Shown here in pieces: positions 14,554 through 21,360 of a stretch of 21,360 nucleotides of DNA; position 1 is the first letter of the stretch, and the number at the start of each line of letters is the position of its first letter. The position numbers and the translations under genes were made by a program. The stretch comes from Thermococci archaeon. GTDB lineage: Archaea > Methanobacteriota_B > Thermococci > Thermococcales > Thermococcaceae. Where the stretch lies: NCBI GenBank assembly GCA_003663525.1, contig QMUF01000008.1, forward strand, positions 1-21,360, read 5' to 3'. The notes beneath the pieces were generated by a model. It saw nothing but the letters and a program-made list of their open reading frames with translations, did no database searches and was not told the origin of the DNA.

Positions 14554-15018
14554 TCATAGCATTCTCTCTATAAGCTCATTGATTGCCTCCCCTCTATAGC
14601 CTAAAGATCCGCCTTCTTTGAAACTCCTCTTCTTGTTTTTAAAGCCGCCCCTTGGTGGGTGCATTCTGAAAACTGGCTTGAGAGCTGGTAAATCACTAAG
14701 TGCCATTTCCCCTCCAATCACTTTTTCTGCAAATTCTTTGATAGTCATTCCAAGTTTTTCTTGCACATATTCCTCAGTCACGCGTCTATTTCCTGAGAGT
14801 CTCCCTCTTCTCTCAATGAGTTTTGCTAGAGTTTCAGCGTTTATTTCTCCCCAAGTTATGTAGTCTTTGACTCTCTGGATCATTCCATTATATGAAGGAC
14901 TTTCATCAATTATCACAAGATGGTTTACTTTATGGAGCCTAAGCATAGCCAAAGTATCCTTCACAGGCCTCTTTACATTCACTCTGCCTCTTACCCTAAT
15001 CAATGCAAATTTTGACAT
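14554..15018 (-). CDS. rpl30: 50S ribosomal protein uL30
   Basis: The 154-residue archaeal form starts [20 protein letters not shown], with [18 protein letters not shown] after it, and extends well beyond the approximately 60-residue bacterial version, ending with a basic [20 protein letters not shown] tail. It binds 23S/5S rRNA in the central protuberance region. ATG 15018 is preceded by TGAGGTGAG where the TGA is the uS5 stop. Confidence 0.97.
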   Translation of the reverse strand: MSKFALIRVRGRVNVKRPVKDTLAMLRLHKVNHLVIIDESPSYNGMIQRVKDYITWGEINAETLAKLIERRGRLSGNRRVTEEYVQEKLGMTIKEFAEKVIGGEMALSDLPALKPVFRMHPPRGGFKNKKRSFKEGGSLGYRGEAINELIERML

Positions 15019-15029
15019 CTTAGCTCACC

Positions 15030-15737
15030 TCACAGCTCAAAGTTCTGTGGCATCTCCCTACCCACAACTATACCATACCGTTCAGCCATTTCGGGTTTTA
15101 CAGCAACACTGTTGGTGTTGTAGAGAGCCTCAAAAACTGCTTTTGCAAAGTTAACCGTACTTCTTGTCTCCCCAAGGGTTTGAGACCAGGCATCTTTGAC
15201 CCCTGCTAGAGCAAGTATCTTTTTACCAACGTCACCAATCACAAGCCCAAGTCCTCTTGGTCCTGGCATGAGTTTGACCTTCACGCTACTGCTTTTACCT
15301 TCAACGGCAAATGGGATTGAGTGGGGCCTTCTACATCTGCATTCCCATGAACCACATCCTCTTTTGATCTCAATTATGTTCATCTTAGCGTAATTTATTG
15401 CTTTCCTTATTGCTATTCCAACTTCTTTTCCGTGGCCAATACCAAGTCCCACATATCCATCTCTGTTACCAACGGCTGCCAATACCCTAAATCTGACTCT
15501 CCTACCGCTGTCTGTCATTCTCACTGTTAGGGCAATATCAATTACTTCCTGGTTCTCTCTTGAGTTAACCTCTGGAAGGAGCACATCAACTATTTCTGGC
15601 TCCTTTATTTGGTATCCTTTTCTGAAAATCTCATGAATGTCAGTGATCTGTCCTTCTTTAACGAGCATACCAAGTTTTGTTTTAGGTTGCCATTCCTCTA
15701 AAACTCTTTGAGCGTATTCCTTCCATTCTTGACTCAT
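15030..15737 (-). CDS. rps5: 30S ribosomal protein uS5
   Basis: The 235-residue product has an archaeal N-terminal extension, then the double-stranded-RNA-binding S5 domain with [20 protein letters not shown] (about 79-98) and [15 protein letters not shown]. The segment [10 protein letters not shown] (about 126-135) is cysteine-rich and typical of archaeal uS5. The C-terminal domain follows with [19 protein letters not shown]. uS5 helps decoding fidelity. Its ATG overlaps the uL18 stop as ATGA, so it is translationally coupled. Confidence 0.97.
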   Translation of the reverse strand: MSQEWKEYAQRVLEEWQPKTKLGMLVKEGQITDIHEIFRKGYQIKEPEIVDVLLPEVNSRENQEVIDIALTVRMTDSGRRVRFRVLAAVGNRDGYVGLGIGHGKEVGIAIRKAINYAKMNIIEIKRGCGSWECRCRRPHSIPFAVEGKSSSVKVKLMPGPRGLGLVIGDVGKKILALAGVKDAWSQTLGETRSTVNFAKAVFEALYNTNSVAVKPEMAERYGIVVGREMPQNFEL

Positions 15738-16336
15738 GCTCTCACCTTCTCAAATTTCTCAATGATTCTCGCTTTAACTTCTTCAAAGTGCTCAGGAAGC
15801 TTTTCAGGTTCAAGCCCCTTAACAAGATATCCTCCAAACTGCTTTTTGTAGCTCTCGTCATCTTCTTTGAGCATTTTTGCATACTCGGCTATGTGTTTCC
15901 CATTTATCCTCTCTTCTCCCGGGTAAATCTCTTCACTATGAGGAACATCAAGACCAGCATCAACTGCTCCTTTAAGCACTGCAAATATGCTTGAACCCTT
16001 TGTTGGCGGATGAAGCCCTATATCAAGTATAGCCTCCTCTATACCCTTTTCAAGAGCTTTGTACCCAATTAGTAGTCCAAGGAGATAAGCACTTGGAGTG
16101 TTTCCACCATGCCCCTTCCATCCAAAGTCTCTCATGAGCTCTCTTGTATGGGCTGAGACAACTGTTTTATCTCCTTCTGGAGCATAAAGGACTATTTGTG
16201 CAACGTGATGGTTAAGTGTCTTCCTCACAACTAGTCTAGGCTTGCCTGATTTAAGAAGTGCAAGCCTCTTGTGATAGTTAGTCTTACCTTCTCTCCTTCT
16301 TCTGAATGGAACCTTATATCTTGGTCCGTGAGCCAT
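15734..16336 (-). CDS. rpl18: 50S ribosomal protein uL18
   Basis: The 200-residue protein starts [20 protein letters not shown] and has [20 protein letters not shown] next, the 5S-rRNA-binding start of archaeal uL18 (eukaryotic L5 family). The central [20 protein letters not shown] is also typical. It anchors 5S rRNA in the central protuberance with uL5. The SD AGGTGATATAA includes the eL19 stop TGA, and the end overlaps uS5 by 4 bases. Confidence 0.97.
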   Translation of the reverse strand: MAHGPRYKVPFRRRREGKTNYHKRLALLKSGKPRLVVRKTLNHHVAQIVLYAPEGDKTVVSAHTRELMRDFGWKGHGGNTPSAYLLGLLIGYKALEKGIEEAILDIGLHPPTKGSSIFAVLKGAVDAGLDVPHSEEIYPGEERINGKHIAEYAKMLKEDDESYKKQFGGYLVKGLEPEKLPEHFEEVKARIIEKFEKVRA

Positions 16337-16341
16337 TTATA

Positions 16342-16788
16342 TCACCTCTTTAATATCCCTCTCTCTTCCATGAACAAGTAAAGCTGATGCTTGCTCTTAA
16401 ACTGACCACCTTTAGCCCTTATGTAAAGGTTGCGGTATATGTGTTCATCAATCTTTTTCTCAGCTTTGAGTTTTCTAAGCTCCTTTCTTAGAGCTCTGAT
16501 CGTCATTATCCATCTCTCTTTTCTACCCATTCTGGCAGTTTTCTTACCTTTTCTATTTCCATGACCCCTGTGCCTACCTTTTTTCTTTGCTTCTTGTCTA
16601 ACTTTTGCTCTGTATCTGCTTTGTCCTTTAAGGGGCTTTTTCTTAATCACGCCCTCATTTATCAATCTTCTAATATCTTCTCTAGTAATTGCGGATTTAA
16701 CGTCTTCGATCCTCTCAGGGTCTATCCAAACCCTATTCTCGCCACACTTTAACAATTCAGCAGCAATTCTTCTCTGCATCTTAAGCAT
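16342..16788 (-). CDS. rpl19e: 50S ribosomal protein eL19
   Basis: From ATG 16788 it has 148 residues starting [20 protein letters not shown], with [20 protein letters not shown] after it, and a very basic middle ([20 protein letters not shown]), the archaeal eL19. It bridges the subunits in archaea and eukaryotes. GAGGTGA 5 bases upstream sets the start; its TGA is the eL32 stop. An alternative GTG at 16797 would place the SD in the coding sequence. Confidence 0.96.
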   Translation of the reverse strand: MLKMQRRIAAELLKCGENRVWIDPERIEDVKSAITREDIRRLINEGVIKKKPLKGQSRYRAKVRQEAKKKGRHRGHGNRKGKKTARMGRKERWIMTIRALRKELRKLKAEKKIDEHIYRNLYIRAKGGQFKSKHQLYLFMEERGILKR

Positions 16789-16793
16789 GATTT

Positions 16794-17177
16794 TCACCTC
16801 GCGTTGAGCACCTTAATACCTAATTCTTTAGCCCTCTCAATTATCATGACTCTCTTTTTCTTTCCGACAGTGGCTGCAATTCTAGCTGCTTGTCTTGTTG
16901 AGTCAATAAGCTCAAGATCCTTAACATTGTAAACAAGTACTTCCTCGTACCCACTGGGGTGAAGTCCTCTAACAGCCTTTGGTGAACTCCATCCAATGCT
17001 TGGTGATCTTGCTTTGCCCTTTAGCTTAACTCTCATCTTACTATCTGTTCCTTTTGGCTTCCGCCATTTAGGATCATTTTTGAATTTTGGAAATCTCCAC
17101 CACTCCTGTCTAAGGAAGTTGGGTTTTCTTCTCTTGATTTTGGCCCTTATTCTCAACAGTCTCGCTTTTTCATTCAT
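16794..17177 (-). CDS. rpl32e: 50S ribosomal protein eL32
   Basis: The 127-residue protein has [20 protein letters not shown] (about 13-32), [12 protein letters not shown] and [20 protein letters not shown] (about 60-79), all strong eL32 markers. The C-terminal [20 protein letters not shown] is also family-typical. It binds 23S rRNA near the exit side of the large subunit. ATG 17177 is preceded by TGAGGTGTGAG; the TGA is the uL6 stop. Confidence 0.96.
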   Translation of the reverse strand: MNEKARLLRIRAKIKRRKPNFLRQEWWRFPKFKNDPKWRKPKGTDSKMRVKLKGKARSPSIGWSSPKAVRGLHPSGYEEVLVYNVKDLELIDSTRQAARIAATVGKKKRVMIIERAKELGIKVLNAR

Positions 17178-17187
17178 CTCTCACACC

Positions 17188-17742
17188 TCAGAACTTTATA
17201 GGTTTACCAGCTTTTTCTATAATGTAAATACCATCTTGGAATACTCTCCTATCCTTACCAACCACTTTGGTTGCTTGCTCAATATTTGCTGCAGTTTGAC
17301 CTACCTTCTCTTTATCTACGCCCTCTACTAAGAGTTCCCCTCCCATGACTTTTACTGTAACCCCTGGGAGTATTTCAGCAATTCTCGGAGCTTTTTCACC
17401 AAGGAAGTTTTCAATGTATACTTTGTCACCTTGGACCTTTACTGTTATTGGGAAGTGGCTATAAACCACTTTGAGCCTATAGGTAAACCCATCGGTAACT
17501 CCTTTAATCATGTTTGCTATATGGGCTTTGAAGGTTCTTGCAATTGCTATATCATTTCTCCTTGGAAAGTCCTTGTAGATAACAACTTTATTGTCCTCGG
17601 TAAAAAGTTTAAACCCTGGATAGCTAAGTTCACGATCAATTTCTCCTTTTGGCCCTTTCACTTTCACAAGGTTACCCTCTATTTCGACTGTGATTCCTTC
17701 TGGAATTTCAACTTCTTCCCTCACCCATGCATCAACTGGCAT
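17188..17742 (-). CDS. rpl6: 50S ribosomal protein uL6
   Basis: From ATG 17742 it has 184 residues beginning [20 protein letters not shown], with [17 protein letters not shown] (about 22-38) and a second repeat of the same fold with [20 protein letters not shown] near 145-165. The start is set by TGAGGTGAG five bases upstream, fused to the uS8 stop; the ATG at 17763 would lie inside uS8. uL6 sits near the factor-binding site. Confidence 0.97.
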   Translation of the reverse strand: MPVDAWVREEVEIPEGITVEIEGNLVKVKGPKGEIDRELSYPGFKLFTEDNKVVIYKDFPRRNDIAIARTFKAHIANMIKGVTDGFTYRLKVVYSHFPITVKVQGDKVYIENFLGEKAPRIAEILPGVTVKVMGGELLVEGVDKEKVGQTAANIEQATKVVGKDRRVFQDGIYIIEKAGKPIKF

Positions 17743-17752
17743 TTTTCTCACC

Positions 17753-18145
17753 TCAGTAGACATAAGCTATTAATCTTCCACCAATGCCCTTTTCTAGGGC
17801 CTCTTTGTGAGTCATAACTCCTTGAGAGGTTGATACTACCAATATACCGAATTCAAACGCAGGCAGAAATCTTTTCTCCCATTTCTCGTATTCTCTAGCT
17901 TTTACTGAGAATCTTGGCTTTATTGCACCCGCTTTGTTGACTTTTCCTAAAAGCTGGACTCTGTAAATGCCAGCCCTTCCATCATCAATAAACTCAAATT
18001 CTCCAATGTACCCATTTTCTTGCATAACTCTTAGTACTTCACCAATAAGTTTTGAAGCTGGTTTTATGTACACTTCACTCTTACCTACTTTCTCGCTATT
18101 TGTGATATGTGACAATGCATTTGCCAAAGGATCTAATAAAGTCAT
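17753..18145 (-). CDS. rps8: 30S ribosomal protein uS8
   Basis: The 130-residue product starts [20 protein letters not shown], with [20 protein letters not shown] (about 29-48) and the C-terminal [20 protein letters not shown], the most conserved uS8 stretch, which binds helix 21 of 16S rRNA. Its ATG follows TGAGGTGAGATGAG where TGA ends uS14. Length is normal for archaea. Confidence 0.97.
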   Translation of the reverse strand: MTLLDPLANALSHITNSEKVGKSEVYIKPASKLIGEVLRVMQENGYIGEFEFIDDGRAGIYRVQLLGKVNKAGAIKPRFSVKAREYEKWEKRFLPAFEFGILVVSTSQGVMTHKEALEKGIGGRLIAYVY

Positions 18146-18156
18146 CTCATCTCACC

Positions 18157-18327
18157 TCAGTCATATTTCTTAAATCCTAATTTTGGAGCTATCTCTCTAA
18201 AGCAGTGCCTGCATAGCATCAATCCATGTATCCTAATTATTGGTCCGAATTGGCCACATCTAACGCATCTTCTCGCGCCTTTACCAAATTTCCTGAGCTT
18301 TCTCTTATTGTAATCAGCCTTTGCCAT
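18157..18327 (-). CDS. rps14: 30S ribosomal protein uS14 (zinc-binding form)
   Basis: A 56-codon gene. It reads [20 protein letters not shown], then [20 protein letters not shown] and ends [17 protein letters not shown]21/C24 and C39/C42 form the zinc site of the C+ type uS14. It is part of the head of the small subunit. The ATG is 2 bases after the uL5 stop, with GGAGGGATGAG as SD. The order uL5-uS14-uS8-uL6 is the standard spc arrangement. Confidence 0.96.
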   Translation of the reverse strand: MAKADYNKRKLRKFGKGARRCVRCGQFGPIIRIHGLMLCRHCFREIAPKLGFKKYD

Positions 18328-18329
18328 TC

Positions 18330-18881
18330 TCATCCCTCCACAATTTGAACTCCAAATTCTTCTTGCATGAAAACTATTCCCTCTTCCTTAGTGAGCTTGT
18401 GTTTTGTTGGGATGTGATGTCTTCTCCTTTTTCTTATGGCAATTCTGTGACCGGGCCTTTCTAATGTTACACATACGTCCATGCCGAATATACCAATCTC
18501 CGGATCATACTCGACTCCTGGTATGTTTATGTGCTCATCGATTCCAAAACAGACGTTTCCATGCTCATCAAAGCTCGAAACCTTAAGTCTGTTGTCAACA
18601 GCAGCCAATAATCTCTTCAATAAGTCAGAAGCTTTTTTTCCTCTAAGGGTCACCTTAAGAGCTATTGGCTCCCCTCTTCTGATCCCAAAGTCCCTGTTCG
18701 TTTTTTTTGCCTTTCTTCTTATTGGCTTCTGCCCTACAAGTGCCCCCAACATTTTCTCTGCCTTTGTTAATCTCTCCCCACTCTCACCAACACCAATGTT
18801 TATAGTGACTTTTTCAATTCTTGGCTTTCTCATGGGATGAGCTTCCCAATCAGCTAAGATTGCCTCTCTGTTAGCTATCAT
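18330..18881 (-). CDS. rpl5: 50S ribosomal protein uL5
   Basis: The 183-residue protein has [20 protein letters not shown] (15-34), [20 protein letters not shown] (about 50-69) and the C-terminal [20 protein letters not shown]. uL5 binds 5S rRNA and contacts uS13 across the subunit interface. ATG 18881 has GAGGTGA with TGA of eS4 fused in front (TGAGGTGA). Confidence 0.97.
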   Translation of the reverse strand: MIANREAILADWEAHPMRKPRIEKVTINIGVGESGERLTKAEKMLGALVGQKPIRRKAKKTNRDFGIRRGEPIALKVTLRGKKASDLLKRLLAAVDNRLKVSSFDEHGNVCFGIDEHINIPGVEYDPEIGIFGMDVCVTLERPGHRIAIRKRRRHHIPTKHKLTKEEGIVFMQEEFGVQIVEG

Positions 18882-18892
18882 CTTTTTTCACC

Positions 18893-19639
18893 TCACGGCA
18901 ACGAAATCCTTGGCTCTTCTTTACCCAAAACAAACGCATAATCCTTAAGTGTATCAAAGAGCTCCCCATCTCTGTCTTCAATTGTAACCACGTCCGGCCA
19001 TCCACCTGGGAAGTGTCTCACTTCAACTATCTTCCCCACTCTTGCAACGTTTTTACCTTGGACAACAAACACAAACGCACCCACTTCAAATGGTACTATT
19101 TCCACTATTTCTCTCTCTGGAACTTTTACTAGAACAGTGTCTGCAGTTCTAAATGAATCCTTGGTTTCATCTGTAAGTGAACTGAGCTTAACCAAGTGGT
19201 TTGTACCATCATGGAAATTAAGTTGTAAGTTACCGCCTTTTACCATCCTTTTATTGCTTATTCTAAGAGGCTTTAATTTGGCTTCTTCTTCGGTTATTGG
19301 GTGGAGGATCAATTTTCCAATTCTGTTTGGAAGAACCCTGTAGTGCTCTCCAGTCTCAGGAATGGACACAACGTCCATTATACCTACTGGGAACTTATAG
19401 TCCTTCCTAACTCTCCCGTCCACAAGTACCTTTTCCTCATTCAGGACTTTTCTAACCTCTCTTCCTGTCTTTGCATAAGCCAAGTAGTCCCGAATTATGT
19501 AAATGAGAGGTATCGAAGTCCTCATGTTATGTGGACCTGGAGATGGTCTAACTGCCCACTTGAAGACTTTCCTCTCAATATACCATTGAGTTGGAGCAGC
19601 AAGCCTCTTAAGGTGTCTCTTAGCACCTTTCCTCGCCAT
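18893..19639 (-). CDS. rps4e: 30S ribosomal protein eS4
   Basis: From ATG 19639 it has 248 residues starting [20 protein letters not shown], followed by an S4-type RNA-binding stretch ([20 protein letters not shown], about 60-79) and a C-terminal KOW-like region with [20 protein letters not shown]. eS4 exists only in archaea and eukaryotes. GGAGG 8 bases upstream sets the ATG; a TTG at 19645 is too close to it. The uL24 stop lies 2 bases before the ATG. Confidence 0.96.
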   Translation of the reverse strand: MARKGAKRHLKRLAAPTQWYIERKVFKWAVRPSPGPHNMRTSIPLIYIIRDYLAYAKTGREVRKVLNEEKVLVDGRVRKDYKFPVGIMDVVSIPETGEHYRVLPNRIGKLILHPITEEEAKLKPLRISNKRMVKGGNLQLNFHDGTNHLVKLSSLTDETKDSFRTADTVLVKVPEREIVEIVPFEVGAFVFVVQGKNVARVGKIVEVRHFPGGWPDVVTIEDRDGELFDTLKDYAFVLGKEEPRISLP

Positions 19640-19641
19640 AT

Positions 19642-20004
19642 TCAAGCCCTCCTCTCAATTATTTTCTTCCTTCTCTCATCTTCAAGATTGAGATCAACAA
19701 TCATAACGTTCGATGGATGGATAGGGTAGAACACTTCGGTTCCACTTACCTTCTTCACTGTTGCTCCCTCAATATGAAGTCTGTATCTCTTAAGGTCTAC
19801 TTCCACAACTTTTCCCTCATGACCTTTGAAGTCCCCTCTGAGTACCTTTACCTTATCACCGCTCCTTATTGGTAAGCTCCTAATCCCATATTTTTGTCTG
19901 AGTTCTATCGATAGGGCGGCACTAACTATTTTGTGCCTTAAATGAAGAGGAGCATTATACAAAAACTTCCTCTGCTTCCTAGGTTGTTTACTCTTCAATT
20001 TCAT
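19642..20004 (-). CDS. rpl24: 50S ribosomal protein uL24
   Basis: The 120-residue protein starts [20 protein letters not shown] and has a KOW motif in [20 protein letters not shown] (47-66). [20 protein letters not shown] follows. It is an assembly initiator that binds the 5' region of 23S rRNA at the tunnel exit. ATG 20004 follows TGAGGTGAGATAG, where TGA ends uL14. Confidence 0.97.
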   Translation of the reverse strand: MKLKSKQPRKQRKFLYNAPLHLRHKIVSAALSIELRQKYGIRSLPIRSGDKVKVLRGDFKGHEGKVVEVDLKRYRLHIEGATVKKVSGTEVFYPIHPSNVMIVDLNLEDERRKKIIERRA

Positions 20005-20014
20005 CTATCTCACC

Positions 20015-20440
20015 TCACAATACTATGCTCGCAATACTTCCAACTCTAACCCACTTTTCAGCTGCCTCTCTTGCCACAGGGCCTCTAATTTCAGTTCCTC
20101 TTGGAACACCTTCAGGGGTTGTTATAATTGCCGCATTATCTTCAAACTTGACCCTCATTCCATCAAGTCTCTTGTATTCCTTTCTTTGCCTAACTATAAC
20201 TGCTCTGACAACCTGGTGTCTTATATCTGGCCTTCCTTTCTTGACTGTTGCGATGATCATGTCTCCAACACCTGCTGAGGCTAGTCTTCTTCTAACGCCT
20301 TTGTAACCCACTACCCCAATAACTTGAATGACCTTTGCTCCAGAGTTATCTGCTACAGTAAGGTAAGCTCCAACAGGAAGAGCTCGTGTTGGTCTCACAG
20401 AGGATACCCCTCTTGTAGCACCAGCACCCTTCTTTGCCAT
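20015..20440 (-). CDS. rpl14: 50S ribosomal protein uL14
   Basis: The 141-residue product has [20 protein letters not shown] (23-42), the hallmark of uL14, then [20 protein letters not shown] and the archaeal C-terminus. It sits at the intersubunit bridge near the factor-binding region. The SD GGAGGGGTGATGAG contains the uS17 stop, six bases before ATG 20440. Confidence 0.97.
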   Translation of the reverse strand: MAKKGAGATRGVSSVRPTRALPVGAYLTVADNSGAKVIQVIGVVGYKGVRRRLASAGVGDMIIATVKKGRPDIRHQVVRAVIVRQRKEYKRLDGMRVKFEDNAAIITTPEGVPRGTEIRGPVAREAAEKWVRVGSIASIVL

Positions 20441-20446
20441 GTCTCA

Positions 20447-20782
20447 TCACCCCTCCTCTGCTTTTTGTGTAACTGCTATTACTACAAAGCTTTTTGTTTT
20501 GCTAAGGGGCCTAGTTTCAGCTACGATCACTTTATCTCCAGCCTTTGCATTGATACAGGGTGGATTATGAGCATGAACCTTGCTTCTCCTGAGTTCATAC
20601 CGTTCGTACTTTCTTAGATAGTGATAGTACTGTCTCTCAACAGTGATAGTGTGTCTTGGTTTATCACTAACAACTATTCCTTCGAATACTCTACCGTGTA
20701 CTTTTGCATGGCCATGCCATGGACACTTCGGATCATTACACTTTTCCGCAGGAGGCTGTATTTTCAATCCAATGTCTCTCAT
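20447..20782 (-). CDS. rps17: 30S ribosomal protein uS17
   Basis: From ATG 20782 it has 111 residues starting [20 protein letters not shown]. The [20 protein letters not shown] block follows, with [10 protein letters not shown] being the archaeal form of the N-terminus, and the OB-fold continues to [20 protein letters not shown]. It binds 16S rRNA early in assembly. The SD GAGGTGA is about 5 bases upstream and its TGA is the rnp1 stop; GTG 20791 is in frame but lies in the SD. Confidence 0.96.
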   Translation of the reverse strand: MRDIGLKIQPPAEKCNDPKCPWHGHAKVHGRVFEGIVVSDKPRHTITVERQYYHYLRKYERYELRRSKVHAHNPPCINAKAGDKVIVAETRPLSKTKSFVVIAVTQKAEEG

Positions 20783-20787
20783 GCTTT

Positions 20788-21045
20788 TCACCTCTTTTTT
20801 AACCTCATCTCAGGCCTTCCAACCAGTTCTTCTCCCTTTATTCGAATTTTTTTATCGCCAACTTCAAATTCAAACTCTGCAACGATTTTTGGGATTGCCC
20901 ACACTTTAGTTCCAAGGATTGTGAGAGTGTTTTTAGTTTCATCAATTACATATCCCTCAATTCCTATCAACCCTGGATGAGAGCTCTTGATCACTTTAAC
21001 TTTCAATCCTATGAGTTCATGCATGAGCAATGTCTTTTTTGTCAT
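20788..21045 (-). CDS. rnp1: Ribonuclease P protein component 1 (Rpp29/Pop4)
   Basis: From ATG 21045 the protein has 85 residues. [20 protein letters not shown] (9-28) and [16 protein letters not shown] (about 31-46) are the Sm-like fold of archaeal Rpp29, and [15 protein letters not shown] closes it. Rpp29 with Rpp21 supports the RNA-based cleavage of tRNA 5' leaders. I choose this ATG because it overlaps the aIF1 stop as ATGA, has GAGGT just upstream, and gives [13 protein letters not shown], the usual length before HELIG. The frame remains open to ATG 21156, adding a basic N-terminus over the end of aIF1, and some relatives may be annotated that way. Confidence 0.88.
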   Translation of the reverse strand: MTKKTLLMHELIGLKVKVIKSSHPGLIGIEGYVIDETKNTLTILGTKVWAIPKIVAEFEFEVGDKKIRIKGEELVGRPEMRLKKR

Positions 21046-21338
21046 TCTACCTCTATCAAGTCCTCTGAAAATCCAAAGTTTGCCAATAAGCGCTTCACCT
21101 TTTCTCTGTGGTCTCCTTGAAGCTCTATTCTTCCATTTTTGGCTGTTCCTCCACATGCCAATTTCGCCTTGAGTTTTTTTGCTATCTCATCAAGGTTAAA
21201 CTCTTTCTCATCAATACCCTCTATTATCGTTTTGAGCTTTCCATAGCGTGCTTTTTCAATATAAACTCTTATCCTTTGCTGTTCCTTCAATACTTCTTTA
21301 AATAACATCTCATCCAGGGGGTTCACAATCCTAGGCAC
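21042..21338 (-). CDS. Translation initiation factor aIF1 (SUI1 family)
   Basis: The 98-residue protein has the SUI1 fold: IRVYIEKARYGKLKTIIEGI (23-42), then LACGGTAKNGRIELQGDHRE (60-79), which contains the conserved CGGT and ELQGDHR motifs, and VKRLLANFGF. aIF1 promotes start-codon fidelity on the 30S subunit. The start is GTG 21338 with AAAGGTGAT five bases upstream; no ATG exists in this frame nearby. It leads into rnp1 through an ATGA overlap. In related genomes uL29 precedes it; only 22 bases of that side are visible. Confidence 0.95.
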   Translation of the reverse strand: MPRIVNPLDEMLFKEVLKEQQRIRVYIEKARYGKLKTIIEGIDEKEFNLDEIAKKLKAKLACGGTAKNGRIELQGDHREKVKRLLANFGFSEDLIEVE

Positions 21339-21360
21339 TAACCATCACCTTTTACTCCTC
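21339..21360 (-). other. SD of aIF1 and junction with an upstream gene not identifiable here
   Basis: On the minus strand GAGGAGTAAAAGGTGATGG precedes the aIF1 GTG. AGGTGAT is the SD. Stop codons occur in all three frames within these bases (TAA, TGA, TAG), so the upstream gene probably ends here, but too little is present to say which frame it uses or name it. Confidence 0.4.

Noticed and set aside
17198..17206. CTATAAAG about 25 bases before the eL32 start, a possible leaderless promoter
   Set aside because: It encodes the end of uL6 (KPIKF) and eL32 has a strong SD fused to the uL6 stop, so coupled translation is the simpler reading.
1..21360. Search for mobile elements, CRISPR repeats, toxin-antitoxin pairs or an unknown defence system
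   Set aside because: No transposase-like product, direct-repeat array, or inverted terminal repeat was seen; nearly every base belongs to conserved housekeeping genes or their short spacers.

Overview
The window is almost certainly chromosomal DNA of a hyperthermophilic euryarchaeon of the order Thermococcales (Thermococcus, Pyrococcus or a close relative). Four things point there. The proteins are archaeal types (eL14, eL18, eL19, eL32, eL34, eS4, RpoD/RpoK/RpoN, Cbf5, Rnp1, archaeal adenylate kinase). Shine-Dalgarno (SD) sequences are strong and of the GGAGGTGATC type. TATA boxes are of the TTTATAAA type. The gene order fuses the S10/spc-type and alpha-type ribosomal clusters. Base composition looks moderately AT-rich by eye, which would suit a low-GC Thermococcus; this is inference, and the species cannot be fixed from the sequence alone.

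Every gene I can support lies on the minus strand, so transcription runs from high to low coordinates. In that order: (1) 21338-14100, the spc-type ribosomal cluster aIF1, Rnp1, uS17, uL14, uL24, eS4, uL5, uS14, uS8, uL6, eL32, eL19, uL18, uS5, uL30, uL15. (2) 14066-9130, a mixed module SecY, adenylate kinase, EMC3/DUF106-type membrane protein, eL34, cytidylate kinase, eL14, Cbf5. (3) 9078-8419, an RsmC-like methyltransferase whose last codons overlap a tRNA-Ser gene. (4) 8377-2610, the alpha-type cluster uS13, uS4, uS11, RpoD, tRNA-Leu, eL18, uL13, uS9, RpoN, tRNA-Pro, RpoK, an enolase-like protein, uS2. (5) 2523-1, a separate accessory group: nitroreductase-family flavoprotein, ThiI, a DUF998-type membrane protein whose reading frame appears broken, and the N-terminal part of a second ThiI-like PP-loop protein that runs off the window.

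Regions 1-4 make ribosome parts, RNA polymerase subunits, tRNAs, RNA-modification and RNase P components, the protein-export channel and two NMP kinases: a growth-linked superoperon. Genes are packed with 0-15 bp spacers, and many stop codons are fused to the next gene's SD. Likely internal promoters (TATA boxes at plausible spacing) lie upstream of adkA, cbf5, the methyltransferase, tRNA-Leu and the nitroreductase. No stretch over 300 bp lacks a gene; the longest spacer (10144-10305) holds the eL14 3' end signals and the cbf5 promoter.

Most of the window is ordinary and well conserved, and I see no mobile element, CRISPR array or clearly new defence or metabolic system. The points worth a second look are a catalytically degraded enolase homologue in the ribosomal operon, the apparent single-base frame disruption in the DUF998 gene, the methyltransferase stop codon lying inside tRNA-Ser, a tRNA-Leu promoter lying inside rpoD, a ThiI without an obvious pair of sulfur-transfer cysteines, and the ambiguous start of Rnp1 over the end of aIF1.
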